Of a DNA stretch of 64,000 bases, positions 14,941 to 23,737 are shown piece by piece. This DNA is from Agrobacterium genomosp. 13 str. CFBP 6927 (GTDB lineage Bacteria; Pseudomonadota; Alphaproteobacteria; Rhizobiales; Rhizobiaceae), in the NCBI GenBank assembly GCA_900012615.1, contig LT009756.1, positions 35,850 through 99,849 of the forward strand, given 5' to 3'. The translations under genes and the position numbers were made by a program. Below the pieces are notes generated by a model. It saw only the letters and a list, made by a program, of their open reading frames with translations, did not search any database and was not told the origin of the DNA. The number at the start of each line of letters is the position of its first letter. Positions within the stretch are counted from its first letter, which is position 1.

Positions 14941-17940
14941 ATGAAAAAAGGCGATCATCTCTTCCTCGTTGACGGTTCCGGTTTCATTTTCCGGGCGTTC
15001 CATGCCATTCCGCCGCTGAACCGCAAGTCGGACGGGCTGCCGGTCAACGCCGTTTCCGGCTTCTGCAACATGTTGTGGAAGCTCCTGAAGGATGCGCGCA
15101 ATACCGATGTCGGTGTCACCCCCACACATTTCGCGGTCATATTCGATTATTCGTCGAAGACATTCCGCAATGAGCTTTATGATCTCTACAAGGCCAACCG
15201 CAGCGCGCCACCGGAAGACCTTGTTCCGCAATTCGGCCTGATCCGCGAAGCGACACGCGCCTTCAACCTTCCCTGCATCGAGACGGAGGGCTTCGAGGCG
15301 GACGATATCATCGCCACCTATGCCCGCCAGGCGGAGGCCGTCGGCGCCGATGTCACCATCATCTCGTCCGACAAGGATCTGATGCAGCTCGTCACGGCCA
15401 ATGTGCACATGTACGACGCCATGAAGGACAAGCAGATCGGCATTCCCGATGTCATCGAAAAATGGGGCGTAGGTCCCGAAAAGATGATCGACCTTCAGGC
15501 GATGACCGGCGACTCCACCGATAATGTCCCCGGCATTCCCGGCATTGGCCCGAAGACGGCGGCGCAATTGCTGGAGGAATACGGCGATCTCGATACCCTT
15601 CTGGCGCGTGCGGATGAAATCAAGCAGCAGAAACGCCGGGAAAATATCATTGCTAATGCGGAGCTTGCCCGCCTTTCCAGACAGCTTGTAGCGCTCAGGA
15701 CCGATGTGCCGCTGGAACAGTCTCTTGAGGCCTTGGTGCTCGAACCGCAGAACGGCCCGAAACTCATTGCCTTCCTGAAGGCCATGGAATTCACGACGCT
15801 GACGCGCCGGGTTGCCGAAGCGACCGAAACCGATGCCTCGGCCATCGACCCCGCCAATGTGCCGGTGCAATGGGGTGCCGATGCCCATGGTCCCGATCTC
15901 GATGCGCCTGCCCCTGCCGTCTCTGCCGGTGAAGCGGTCGCTGATGCGAAAAATGCGCCGGCTTCCCCGGCAGCGACAGCAAGAAAGGCGACGGGGGAGG
16001 GCAGTGCGCCCGCCGATCTCGCCACGGCACGGCAAACGGTGTTTGCCGCCGCCAGGATCGACACGACAGCCTACACGACGATCAGGGATCTGGCGGCGCT
16101 GGACCGCTGGGTTGCGGCGGCCCGCGAAACCGGTGTCGTCGCCTTCGATACGGAAACGACCTCGCTCGACCCCATGCAGGCCGAACTCGTCGGATTTTCG
16201 CTGGCGATTGCAGATAATGGCAAGGATGCCTCGGGCACGGATATCCGTGCTGCCTATGTTCCCTTGACACACAAGACCGGCTCCGGCGGCGATCTTTTCA
16301 GCGATGGTATCAAGCTGGCCGAAGGGCAGGTGCACTTTAAGGAGGCGATGGAGCGTCTGAAGAGCCTGCTTGAGGACCCGGCCGTTCTGAAAATCGCTCA
16401 GAACCTCAAATATGATTACCTGCTGATGAAACGCCATGGCGTCGTCATGCAGAGTTTCGACGACACGATGCTGATTTCCTATGTTCTGGAGGCCGGCAAG
16501 GGCACACATGGCATGGATTCGCTGTCCGAACGCTGGCTCGGTCACAAGCCGATCGCCTACAAGGATGTGACGGGGTCGGGCAGGTCGAGCGTCACCTTCG
16601 ATTTCGTCGATATCGACAAGGCGACGGCTTACGCGGCGGAAGATGCGGATGTCACATTGCGCCTCTGGATGGTGCTGAAGCCCCGGCTTGCCGCCGAGCG
16701 CCTGACCAAGGTCTATGAGCGGCTGGAACGCCCCTTGGTGCCGGTTCTGGCGCATATGGAGGAGCGTGGCATCACCGTGGACCGGCAAATCCTGTCGCGT
16801 CTCTCCGGCGAACTGGCCCAGAAGGCGACTGCCTTCGAAGAGGAAGTTTATCAGCTGGCGGGCGAGCGTTTCAATATCGGATCGCCCAAGCAGCTTGGTG
16901 ATATCCTATTCGGCCGGATGGGCCTGCCGGGCGGTTCGAAAACCAAGACCGGCCAATGGTCGACATCGGCGCAGGTGCTGGAAGATCTGGCCGCGGAAGG
17001 TGCCGAACTGCCGCGCAAGATCGTCGACTGGCGTCAGCTGACCAAACTGAAATCGACCTATACGGATGCGCTGCCCGGCTATATTCATCCAGAGACGAAG
17101 CGGGTGCATACGTCTTACGCGCTTGCCTCCACCACGACGGGGCGCCTGTCGTCTTCGGAGCCGAACCTCCAGAACATTCCGGTGCGTACCGCCGAAGGCC
17201 GCAAGATTCGCACGGCCTTCATCTCCACGCCCGGCCACAAGCTGCTGTCGGCCGATTACAGCCAGATCGAATTGCGCGTGCTTGCCCATGTCGCGGATAT
17301 TCCGCAGCTTCGCAACGCGTTTGAAAACGGCATCGACATTCATGCGATGACCGCATCGGAAATGTTCGGTGTGCCGGTGGAAGGTATGCCGTCGGAAGTG
17401 CGCCGCCGCGCCAAGGCCATCAACTTCGGTATCATCTACGGTATTTCCGCTTTCGGGCTGGCCAATCAGCTCAGCATCGCCCGTTCTGAGGCGGGTGAAT
17501 ATATCAAGAAATATTTCGAGCGGTTCCCCGGCATTCGCGACTACATGGAAGCGACCAAGGCTTTCGCCCGCGAAAACGGTTATGTCGAAACGATTTTCGG
17601 CCGCCGCGCCCATTATCCGGAGATCCGCTCCTCCAACCCTTCCGTAAAAGCCTTCAACGAGCGTGCGGCCATCAACGCGCCGATCCAGGGTTCCGCGGCC
17701 GATATCATCCGCCGTGCGATGGTCCGTATCGAGCCGGCGCTGGAGGCAGAAAAACTTTCCGCCCGCATGCTGCTGCAGGTGCATGACGAACTCATCTTCG
17801 AAGTCGAGGAAGCGGAAATCGAAAAGACCCTGCCCGTCGTCGTCTCCGTGATGGAAAATGCGGCGATGCCGGCGATATCCATGAAGGTGCCGCTGCAGGT
17901 GGATGCCCGCGCGGCCGACAACTGGGATGAGGCGCACTGA
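14941..17940 (+). CDS. polA: DNA polymerase I
   Basis: A 999-residue repair and Okazaki-fragment-processing polymerase with all three activities. The N-terminal 5'-3' exonuclease domain begins FLVDGSGFIFRAFHA and has ETEGFEADDIIATYA and the GDSTDNVPGIPGIGPKTA helix-hairpin-helix. An Ala/Pro-rich linker spans about residues 315-365. The 3'-5' exonuclease domain keeps its acidic motif (VVAFDTETTSLDP), so proofreading is probably intact. Polymerase motifs A (SADYSQIELRVLAH), B (RRRAKAINFGIIYG) and C (QVHDELIFEV) are complete. The ATG at 14941 fits the family N-terminus; the 19 extra in-frame upstream residues are not family-like. It is transcribed away from the alpha-r7-type sRNA. Confidence 0.97.
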   Translation: MKKGDHLFLVDGSGFIFRAFHAIPPLNRKSDGLPVNAVSGFCNMLWKLLKDARNTDVGVTPTHFAVIFDYSSKTFRNELYDLYKANRSAPPEDLVPQFGLIREATRAFNLPCIETEGFEADDIIATYARQAEAVGADVTIISSDKDLMQLVTANVHMYDAMKDKQIGIPDVIEKWGVGPEKMIDLQAMTGDSTDNVPGIPGIGPKTAAQLLEEYGDLDTLLARADEIKQQKRRENIIANAELARLSRQLVALRTDVPLEQSLEALVLEPQNGPKLIAFLKAMEFTTLTRRVAEATETDASAIDPANVPVQWGADAHGPDLDAPAPAVSAGEAVADAKNAPASPAATARKATGEGSAPADLATARQTVFAAARIDTTAYTTIRDLAALDRWVAAARETGVVAFDTETTSLDPMQAELVGFSLAIADNGKDASGTDIRAAYVPLTHKTGSGGDLFSDGIKLAEGQVHFKEAMERLKSLLEDPAVLKIAQNLKYDYLLMKRHGVVMQSFDDTMLISYVLEAGKGTHGMDSLSERWLGHKPIAYKDVTGSGRSSVTFDFVDIDKATAYAAEDADVTLRLWMVLKPRLAAERLTKVYERLERPLVPVLAHMEERGITVDRQILSRLSGELAQKATAFEEEVYQLAGERFNIGSPKQLGDILFGRMGLPGGSKTKTGQWSTSAQVLEDLAAEGAELPRKIVDWRQLTKLKSTYTDALPGYIHPETKRVHTSYALASTTTGRLSSSEPNLQNIPVRTAEGRKIRTAFISTPGHKLLSADYSQIELRVLAHVADIPQLRNAFENGIDIHAMTASEMFGVPVEGMPSEVRRRAKAINFGIIYGISAFGLANQLSIARSEAGEYIKKYFERFPGIRDYMEATKAFARENGYVETIFGRRAHYPEIRSSNPSVKAFNERAAINAPIQGSAADIIRRAMVRIEPALEAEKLSARMLLQVHDELIFEVEEAEIEKTLPVVVSVMENAAMPAISMKVPLQVDARAADNWDEAH

Positions 17941-18030
17941 AAGGTCGCAGGACCTGCGAAATCCACCGGTCGATGTCATTGATCTGTTGCGTATCGGGAC
18001 TAGGGGAAACGTCTCAAAAGGAGTTTCCCC

Positions 18031-18756
18031 ATGCACGCCCCGGTCGTCTCGAAAGATCTCGAGTATATTTCCGCTGCCAACCACGATCAGCCGCCGCGCC
18101 ATCTCGGCAGCCGCTTTAACGCCGAGCGCGAATTCCTGCCCGAGCCGGGTAACACGGTCGTCTGCCACCTCGTTGAAGGCTCGCAAACCGAGAGCGCGAT
18201 CATCACGACACGCCAGCGTTTTCTGGACATGCCCGAGGCATCGCTGCTTGCCTTCACGCCGGTTTCCAGCCTGCATATGACGGTGTTTCAGGGCATCATC
18301 GAGTTCCGGCGCATGGCTCCCTATTGGCCCGAGGAGATGCCGCTCGATACGCCGATCGACACGATGACCGAATATTATCGTGACCGTCTTTCGGCCTTTC
18401 CGGTTCTGCCGGGCTTCAACATGCAGGTGACGGGTCTTAAACCGACAGGACTGGTGATGAAGGGGGCGACCGCTGAAGACGACCGGACTGTCGCTCTGTG
18501 GCGCGATGCATTTGCTGAAGCCTTCGGTTACCGCCATCCCGATCACGAAAGCTATGAGTTTCATATCACGCTGTCCTACATCACACGCTGGTTTGCGCCG
18601 GAAAGCCTGCCGCGGTGGCAGGCAATGCTGGACGAAGAGCTGGAAAAACTGCGCGCAGCAGCCCCTGTCATCGAGATGCGCCCGCCTGCTTTCTGTGAAT
18701 TCATGGACATGAACCACTTCAAGGAACTCATCGTTTTTGATAGAAGTGAGGCCTGA
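18031..18756 (+). CDS. DUF1868 protein, 2H phosphoesterase-like
   Basis: A 241-residue protein recognised as DUF1868, a group within the 2H phosphoesterase superfamily. The two characteristic His-x-Thr motifs are present as SSLHMTVFQG (near residue 85) and YEFHITLSY (near residue 182), the arrangement used by RNA ligase-like and cyclic phosphodiesterases. No signal peptide or membrane segment is seen. The start is supported by AAAGGAG just upstream of the ATG. It lies 90 bases downstream of polA on the same strand and may be cotranscribed with it. The substrate is unknown; a nucleotide or RNA end with 2'-3' phosphate chemistry is the family expectation. Confidence 0.82.
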   Translation: MHAPVVSKDLEYISAANHDQPPRHLGSRFNAEREFLPEPGNTVVCHLVEGSQTESAIITTRQRFLDMPEASLLAFTPVSSLHMTVFQGIIEFRRMAPYWPEEMPLDTPIDTMTEYYRDRLSAFPVLPGFNMQVTGLKPTGLVMKGATAEDDRTVALWRDAFAEAFGYRHPDHESYEFHITLSYITRWFAPESLPRWQAMLDEELEKLRAAAPVIEMRPPAFCEFMDMNHFKELIVFDRSEA

Positions 18757-18942
18757 TTTGCGTGCACCTCCAGCCTGCTCGTCGTCCCTGTTCCGCTGAA
18801 TCGGAAAAAATGCGCGTCAGGGCTGGTCAAAGCCCGTTAGGGCATGTATAAGCGCGCCAAATTTCCGATATCGAGACACCCGACATTCGGCCTTTGGTTC
18901 TGGCCGGTTCCGTTGTTTCGCCGCTAAAGTGGAGTAACAAAA

Positions 18943-19128
18943 ATGGCTGTACCAAAAAGAAAAACAAGCCCGTCCAAGCGCGGTATGCGCCGCTCGGCTG
19001 ACGGTCTCAAGTCTGCAACCTATGTTGAAGACAAGAACTCCGGCGAACTGCGCCGTCCGCACCATATCGATCTGAAGACCGGTATGTATCGCGGCCGTCA
19101 GGTTCTGACGCCGAAGGAAAGCGCATAA
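18943..19128 (+). CDS. rpmF: 50S ribosomal protein L32
   Basis: The 61-residue large-subunit protein L32, starting [18 protein letters not shown] and continuing with the family [19 protein letters not shown]. It lacks the four zinc cysteines seen in some bacteria, as is usual in alphaproteobacteria. GGAG lies 11 bases before the ATG. It has its own terminator 22 bases downstream, so the unit is probably monocistronic. There is no plsX or fab gene beside it, unlike the enterobacterial order. Confidence 0.97.
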   Translation: MAVPKRKTSPSKRGMRRSADGLKSATYVEDKNSGELRRPHHIDLKTGMYRGRQVLTPKESA

Positions 19129-19150
19129 GCTTTTCCGACATTGTAATTAC

Positions 19151-19179
19151 AAAAAACCGGCCCTCGTGGCCGGTTTTTT
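19151..19179. terminator. Intrinsic terminator of rpmF
   Basis: AAAAAACCGGCC-CTCGT-GGCCGGTTTTTT is a near-symmetric hairpin with a T6 run, immediately after rpmF; it could work in both directions. Confidence 0.9.
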
Positions 19180-19285
19180 GTTTTCAGGACCGTTTGGCTG
19201 TCTTTTCCACTCACTTGGAAAATTCGGCCACTCCTCCTACACTCTGCTCGGGAGAGCAGTTTGGTGCGCGTTAGGGGGAGTTTCG

Positions 19286-21112
19286 GTGAAATATCGCTGG
19301 ATTTTGTTGATGCTTCTCAGCCTCGGTCTCGGCTACGGCGCCGTGACGAAGGGTGACGGCATCATCGCGGAAAGCTATTTCGGCGAAGTATCCGATCAGG
19401 GCCGCACCACCCTCAGGCTGGCCGTCTCTGCCCTCGGTGGGCTTTTGAGCCGTTACGAACCGCTGCCGGCTCTGATCGCCGATCACGACGACATTGAGGA
19501 GCTGGTCGCGCATCCGAAGGATGAGGCGCTGCGTCAGCGCGCCAATGTCTATCTCAAATCCATCAACACCCTCTTGGAATCCTCCGATATCTACATCATT
19601 ACGCTGGATGGAGAGACGATCGCCGCCAGCAATTACGATGGACCCACGAGCTTCGTCGGCGAGAATTTCAGCTACCGGCCCTATTTCCAGGATGCCGCCA
19701 AGGGCTTCAAGTCGCGTTTCTTCGCGCTTGGCACCACCTCTCACAAACGTGGCTATTATTTCTCCGCCCCCATCCTCTTCAACGAGGAGATCAAGGGCGT
19801 CATCGTCTTCAAGGTCGATATTGAAGGCATAGAGGCATCCTTCGGCGATGGCGAGAACCGCATCCTCGTATCGGATCCGGAAGGCATCATCTTCATGACG
19901 GGAACGCCGCAATGGCTTTATTCCGGCCTGATGCCGCTGACACCCGAAAGGCTTGCGCGCACGGAGGCATCCCGCCGTTACGCGAACGCCACCCTGAAGG
20001 AACTGCCGCTGAAAAACGGCAGCTTCGGCTCCCATCAATTGATGACGATCACCCAGGATGACGGTGAGAGGGAATATCTCGTCCTGTCGCAGCCGATGCC
20101 GGATGCGGGCTGGACCGTCAGCGTGCTGATGGATACGGGCTCACTCAGAACGCAGGTCAAGACGGCAATGATCGCCATCATTCTCTGCCTGTGTCTTGCC
20201 GCTGCCGTTATCGCGGCCATGCTGCAAAGACGCCGGCGTCTGCGTGAACGTCTGACCCACCAGGCGGAAGCGCAGGCGGAACTGGAACGCCGGGTGGAGG
20301 AACGCACTGCTGATCTGGCGCGCGTGAACCAGGAGATCGAACACGAAATCGCCGAACGCCGCCAGACCGAGAAACAATTGCGCAAGATGCAGAACGATCT
20401 GGTGCAGGCGGGCAAGCTTGCGGCACTCGGGCAGATGTCGGCGGCCCTGTCGCATGAGTTCAATCAGCCGCTTGCCGCCGCCAAGAATTATGCCGAAAAC
20501 GCGTCGCTCCTGGTAGAGCGGGGGCGGCTGGAAGAGGTGACGGAGAACCTCAGGCGTATTTCAGGCCTCATCGACCGCATGGCGTCCATCAGCAAGCACC
20601 TCAGGAATTTCGCCCGCAAGCCCAACGAAAAAATGGCTGCGGTCAGTCTGGATACCGTCCTTCGTGACACGCTCGAAATCGTCGGCGCGCGGCTGAAGGC
20701 CGCCGATGCGGTTCTGGATGTCGATCTCGGTTCGGTGCCGCTTGCGGTGAAAGCCGGGCCGGTGCGGCTGCAGCAGGTGCTGGTCAACATCATCTCCAAT
20801 GCCGCCGATGCGGTGGAAGGGCGCGAGGACCGCCGCATCGCTTTGAAAGCCGTGCTGAACGGTCAGTCGGTGTCGATTTTCATCCGCGACCGTGGTCCCG
20901 GCGTTCCGCCGGCAATTTCGGAACGCATCTTCGATCCCTTCTTCACCACCAAGGGTGTGGGGCGCGGCCTCGGTCTCGGCCTCTCCATCACCTACAATAT
21001 CATCAAGGATTTTGGCGGCCAGCTGCGCGTCAGAAACCATGAAGACGGCGGGGCGGAATTCGAGATCGAATTGCCGGCAGCTGCCTATCGCGTGGAGGTG
21101 GCGGCGGAATGA
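19286..21112 (+). CDS. DctB-type sensor histidine kinase
   Basis: A 608-residue membrane kinase. A first membrane helix (residues 4-20) and a second near 292-312 bracket a periplasmic sensor of about 270 residues with the double-PDC pattern of DctB (YIITLDGETIAASNYDGPTSFVGENFSYRPYFQDA, RGYYFSAPI). A coiled coil (about 320-375) leads to the HisKA domain, phospho-acceptor His in LSHEFNQPLAAAKNY, and an HATPase domain with NIISNAADAV, DRGPGVP and GRGLGLGLSI. The GTG at 19286 is chosen because AGGGGGAG lies six bases upstream and it gives the family N-terminus. It overlaps the regulator gene by four bases. The genes downstream suggest a tri- or dicarboxylate signal. Confidence 0.9.
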   Translation: MKYRWILLMLLSLGLGYGAVTKGDGIIAESYFGEVSDQGRTTLRLAVSALGGLLSRYEPLPALIADHDDIEELVAHPKDEALRQRANVYLKSINTLLESSDIYIITLDGETIAASNYDGPTSFVGENFSYRPYFQDAAKGFKSRFFALGTTSHKRGYYFSAPILFNEEIKGVIVFKVDIEGIEASFGDGENRILVSDPEGIIFMTGTPQWLYSGLMPLTPERLARTEASRRYANATLKELPLKNGSFGSHQLMTITQDDGEREYLVLSQPMPDAGWTVSVLMDTGSLRTQVKTAMIAIILCLCLAAAVIAAMLQRRRRLRERLTHQAEAQAELERRVEERTADLARVNQEIEHEIAERRQTEKQLRKMQNDLVQAGKLAALGQMSAALSHEFNQPLAAAKNYAENASLLVERGRLEEVTENLRRISGLIDRMASISKHLRNFARKPNEKMAAVSLDTVLRDTLEIVGARLKAADAVLDVDLGSVPLAVKAGPVRLQQVLVNIISNAADAVEGREDRRIALKAVLNGQSVSIFIRDRGPGVPPAISERIFDPFFTTKGVGRGLGLGLSITYNIIKDFGGQLRVRNHEDGGAEFEIELPAAAYRVEVAAE

Positions 21113-22455
21113 CCATGTCGCGCGTTCTGTTGATCGATGACGAAGAGGAACTGCGCTTTTCCACCGCGCAGGCGCTGGAGCTTTCCGGTTTTGCCGTCAC
21201 CATGCTTGCGAGTGCCGAACATGCGCTCGAACTCATCGGCTATAGCTTCGATGGCGTCGTGGTCAGCGATATCAGGATGCCCGGCATGGATGGCATGACG
21301 CTGCTGCAGAAGGTGAGGGAGCTTGATCCGGAAATACCTGTCATCCTGATGACGGGTCATGGCGATGTGCAGCTGGCGGTCAACGCCATGCGCAACGGCG
21401 CCTATGACTTCATCGAAAAGCCCTTCACCCCGCAATATCTCGCCGGCATCATCAAAAGAGCCAATGATCGGCGGGCGCTGGTGCTGGAAAACCGCCGCCT
21501 GAAGGCGGTGGCGGGCAAGCATGACGATCTCGAGACGCGTCTGCCCGGCCGAACCCAGATCATGGTCGATCTGCGTTACCGCATCCGCGCCATCGGTGCG
21601 ACGGATGCCGACACGCTCATCGTCGGCGATACCGGCGCGGGCAAGGAGGTGGTGGCGCGGGCGCTTCACGATATCAGCGCCAGAGCCAACCGGCCCTTCG
21701 TGGCGATCAATTGCGCCGCCCTGCCGCAAACACTGATCGAAAGCGAGCTGTTCGGCCACGAGGCGGGCGCCTTTCCGGGTGCGCTGCGCCCGCGCTACGG
21801 CAAGTTCGAGCACGCCCGCGGCGGCACCATCCTGCTGGATGAAATAGGCTCCATGCCGTTTGAATTGCAGGGCCGGTTCCTGCGCGTGTTGCAGGAAAGG
21901 GTGATTACCCGCCTTGGCTCCAACGAGACAGTGGAACTCGATGTCCGCTTTATCGCCACCAGCAAGGTGGATCTGGAGCAGGAGGTTGCGGCCGGTCGGT
22001 TCCGCGCAGACCTTCTCTACCGCCTGAATGTGGCGACGCTTCTTGTCCCCTCCCTGTCGCAGCGCAGCGCTGACATTCCCTTGCTTTTCCTGCATCTGGT
22101 GAGGGAGGCCGCTGCCCGTTACGGGCGGGAAGACATGGAGGTTCCTCAGCAACTGCTCTCGGCGATCTCCCTGCGTGAATGGCCGGGCAATGTGCGGGAA
22201 TTGCGCAATGCGGCGGACCGCTTCGTGCTCGGTCTGGAAAGCGACGTTGCCGAACCATCGCTGCCGTTCCCGGACGATGGCAGGGCAGCACTTGCCGCGA
22301 AGGTCGCCGCTTATGAAAAGAGCCTCATTGCGCGCGCGATAGCCGTCCATGGCGGAAATCTGAAATCCGTCTATGAGGCGCTCGGTATCTCGCGCAAAAC
22401 GCTTTACGAAAAAATGCAGAAATACGAACTGCACCGTCATATGACCGAGGTGTAA
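21109..22455 (+). CDS. DctD-type response regulator, NtrC family, with altered GAFTGA loop
   Basis: A 448-residue regulator of receiver, AAA+ and Fis-type HTH domains. The receiver has the acidic pair (DDEEEL), phospho-Asp in VVSDIRMPGMDG and the Lys in IEKPFTP. The AAA+ domain has Walker A GDTGAGKE, Walker B GGTILLDEIG and the arginine finger region FRADLLYRLNV. The surface loop that contacts sigma-54 reads GAFPGA (21766-21783) instead of GAFTGA, with Pro at residue 223. The C-terminal helix-turn-helix (GNLKSVYEALGISRKTLYEKM) is intact. The start overlaps the kinase stop. Two 20-bp dyads begin at its stop codon and probably are its binding sites, upstream of tctC. Confidence 0.9.
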   Translation: MTMSRVLLIDDEEELRFSTAQALELSGFAVTMLASAEHALELIGYSFDGVVVSDIRMPGMDGMTLLQKVRELDPEIPVILMTGHGDVQLAVNAMRNGAYDFIEKPFTPQYLAGIIKRANDRRALVLENRRLKAVAGKHDDLETRLPGRTQIMVDLRYRIRAIGATDADTLIVGDTGAGKEVVARALHDISARANRPFVAINCAALPQTLIESELFGHEAGAFPGALRPRYGKFEHARGGTILLDEIGSMPFELQGRFLRVLQERVITRLGSNETVELDVRFIATSKVDLEQEVAAGRFRADLLYRLNVATLLVPSLSQRSADIPLLFLHLVREAAARYGREDMEVPQQLLSAISLREWPGNVRELRNAADRFVLGLESDVAEPSLPFPDDGRAALAAKVAAYEKSLIARAIAVHGGNLKSVYEALGISRKTLYEKMQKYELHRHMTEV

Positions 22456-22506
22456 TGGGTGGATTTCCACCCATGGACGAGGCCTCATGGGTGGAAATCC
22501 ACCCAT
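22455..22506. promoter_or_regulatory. Two 20-bp dyads, likely regulator binding sites upstream of tctC
   Basis: ATGGGTGGA-TT-TCCACCCAT (22455-22474) and ATGGGTGGA-AA-TCCACCCAT (22487-22506) are two dyads with identical 9-bp arms. Their centres are 32 bp apart, about three helical turns. The second is the exact reverse complement of the first. They lie about 150-200 bp before the tctC start codon, where upstream activating sites for NtrC/DctD-like regulators are expected. Confidence 0.7.
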
Positions 22507-22653
22507 TGCCAGCAGTGATAGCGATAAAACCGCACCTCATTTGCAAGACCGCCATTGCTGAACGCTGATCCCGGATCGCAAATAGCTCACCCCGGCCGCC
22601 ATAGAGGAGTATGCGCGGCTGAAGTGGCGAACATTTTCATCCGGGAGGAATCG

Positions 22654-23637
22654 ATGAAAATACTGAAGACAGTTACCGGCCTTGCTGCCGCCGCTGCCGT
22701 TTCCCTTTTTGCGCTGTCCGCATCCGCTCAGAACTATCCAGAGCGCAACATCACCATGGTCGTGCCTTTTGCCGCCGGTGGTCCGACGGATACGGTTGCG
22801 CGTCTTGTCGCTGAATCCATGTCGAAGGATCTCGGCCAGCAGATCATCGTTGAAAATGTCGGCGGTGCGGGTGGCACACTGGGTGCAGGCCGCGTGGCGG
22901 CAGCCGATCCGGACGGCTACACCGTTCTCCTGCATCATATCGGCATGGCGACGAGCGCCACGCTCTATCGCAAGCTCGCCTATGATACGCTGAACGCGTT
23001 CGAATATGTCGGCCTGGTCACGGAAGTTCCGATGACCATCCTGTCGCGCAAGAACCTCGAGACCAAGGATCTCAAGGGTCTGATCGATTATGCCAAGGCG
23101 AACAAGGACAAGGTAACCGTCGCCAATGCCGGCATCGGCGCCGCTTCGCATCTGTGCGGCATGCTGTTCATGAGCGCCATTGAGACACCGCTCGTCACCG
23201 TTCCCTACAAGGGCACAGGCCCGGCCATGACCGACCTGCTCGGCGGCCAGGTCGACATCATGTGCGACCAGACCACCAACACCACCAAGCAGATCCAGGG
23301 CGGAACCGTGAAAGCCTATGCCGTGACCTCGGCCAAGCGGCTTGATGTGCTGCCGGATGTACCCACGGTCGCCGAATCGGGCTTGCCGAAGCTTGAGGTC
23401 GGCATCTGGCACGGCATCTACACGCCCAAGGGCACGCCTGCTGAAATCAACGAAAAACTCTCCAAGTCGCTGCAGATCGCGCTGAAGGACAAGAATGTCG
23501 CGGCTCGTTTTGCCGAACTCGGCACCACGCCTTCGCCGGAAAGCGATGCGACGCCCGCCGCCCTGAAAACCAAGCTTGAAAGCGAAATCGCTCGCTGGAA
23601 GCCGGTGATCGAGTCCGCCGGCCAATATGCCGACTGA
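22654..23637 (+). CDS. tctC: Tripartite tricarboxylate transporter substrate-binding protein (TctC/Bug family)
   Basis: A 327-residue periplasmic solute receptor. A Sec signal peptide (KILKTVTGLAAAAAVSLFALSASA, cleavage after Ala-Ser-Ala-Gln-type site near residue 24) is followed by the Bug family opening NYPERNITMVVPFAAGGPTDTVAR and the carboxylate-binding loops GVGGAGGTLGAGRVAAADPDGYT-like and VPYKGTGPAMTDLLGGQVD. GGGAGGAA lies six bases before the ATG. It is the first gene of the tctCBA cluster and is separated from tctB by a hairpin terminator, which would favour excess binding protein. The ligand is probably a carboxylate, perhaps citrate-like, but is not fixed by sequence. Confidence 0.92.
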   Translation: MKILKTVTGLAAAAAVSLFALSASAQNYPERNITMVVPFAAGGPTDTVARLVAESMSKDLGQQIIVENVGGAGGTLGAGRVAAADPDGYTVLLHHIGMATSATLYRKLAYDTLNAFEYVGLVTEVPMTILSRKNLETKDLKGLIDYAKANKDKVTVANAGIGAASHLCGMLFMSAIETPLVTVPYKGTGPAMTDLLGGQVDIMCDQTTNTTKQIQGGTVKAYAVTSAKRLDVLPDVPTVAESGLPKLEVGIWHGIYTPKGTPAEINEKLSKSLQIALKDKNVAARFAELGTTPSPESDATPAALKTKLESEIARWKPVIESAGQYAD

Positions 23638-23651
23638 TGGTCAAAGCAATC

Positions 23652-23679
23652 GCCGGCGGCACCCTGCCGCCGGCTTTTT
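23652..23679 (+). terminator. Intercistronic intrinsic terminator between tctC and tctB
   Basis: GCCGGCGGCA-CCC-TGCCGCCGGC followed by T5 lies 14 bases after the tctC stop. As tctB and tctA follow on the same strand with no obvious separate promoter, partial termination would set a high ratio of receptor to permease transcript. Confidence 0.75.
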
Positions 23680-23737
23680 GCCATCGATTTAAAGCGCGGA
23701 TCGGTGTGTCACCGGCCGCAATGGAGGGGCATCTTTC

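Noticed and set aside
14911-16788. A 625-codon minus-strand open frame opposite polA
   Set aside because: It lies wholly over the well-supported polA gene; its translation is basic and repetitive with no family motif, as expected of antisense frames in GC-rich coding DNA.
21085-22506. A 473-codon minus-strand open frame opposite the response regulator
   Set aside because: It mirrors the regulator gene and runs over the two dyads; no protein family features.
22541-22560. Possible sigma-54 promoter before tctC (TTGCAAGACCGCCATTGCT)
   Set aside because: The GC of the -12 element is three bases too far from the -24 element and the -24 GG is missing.
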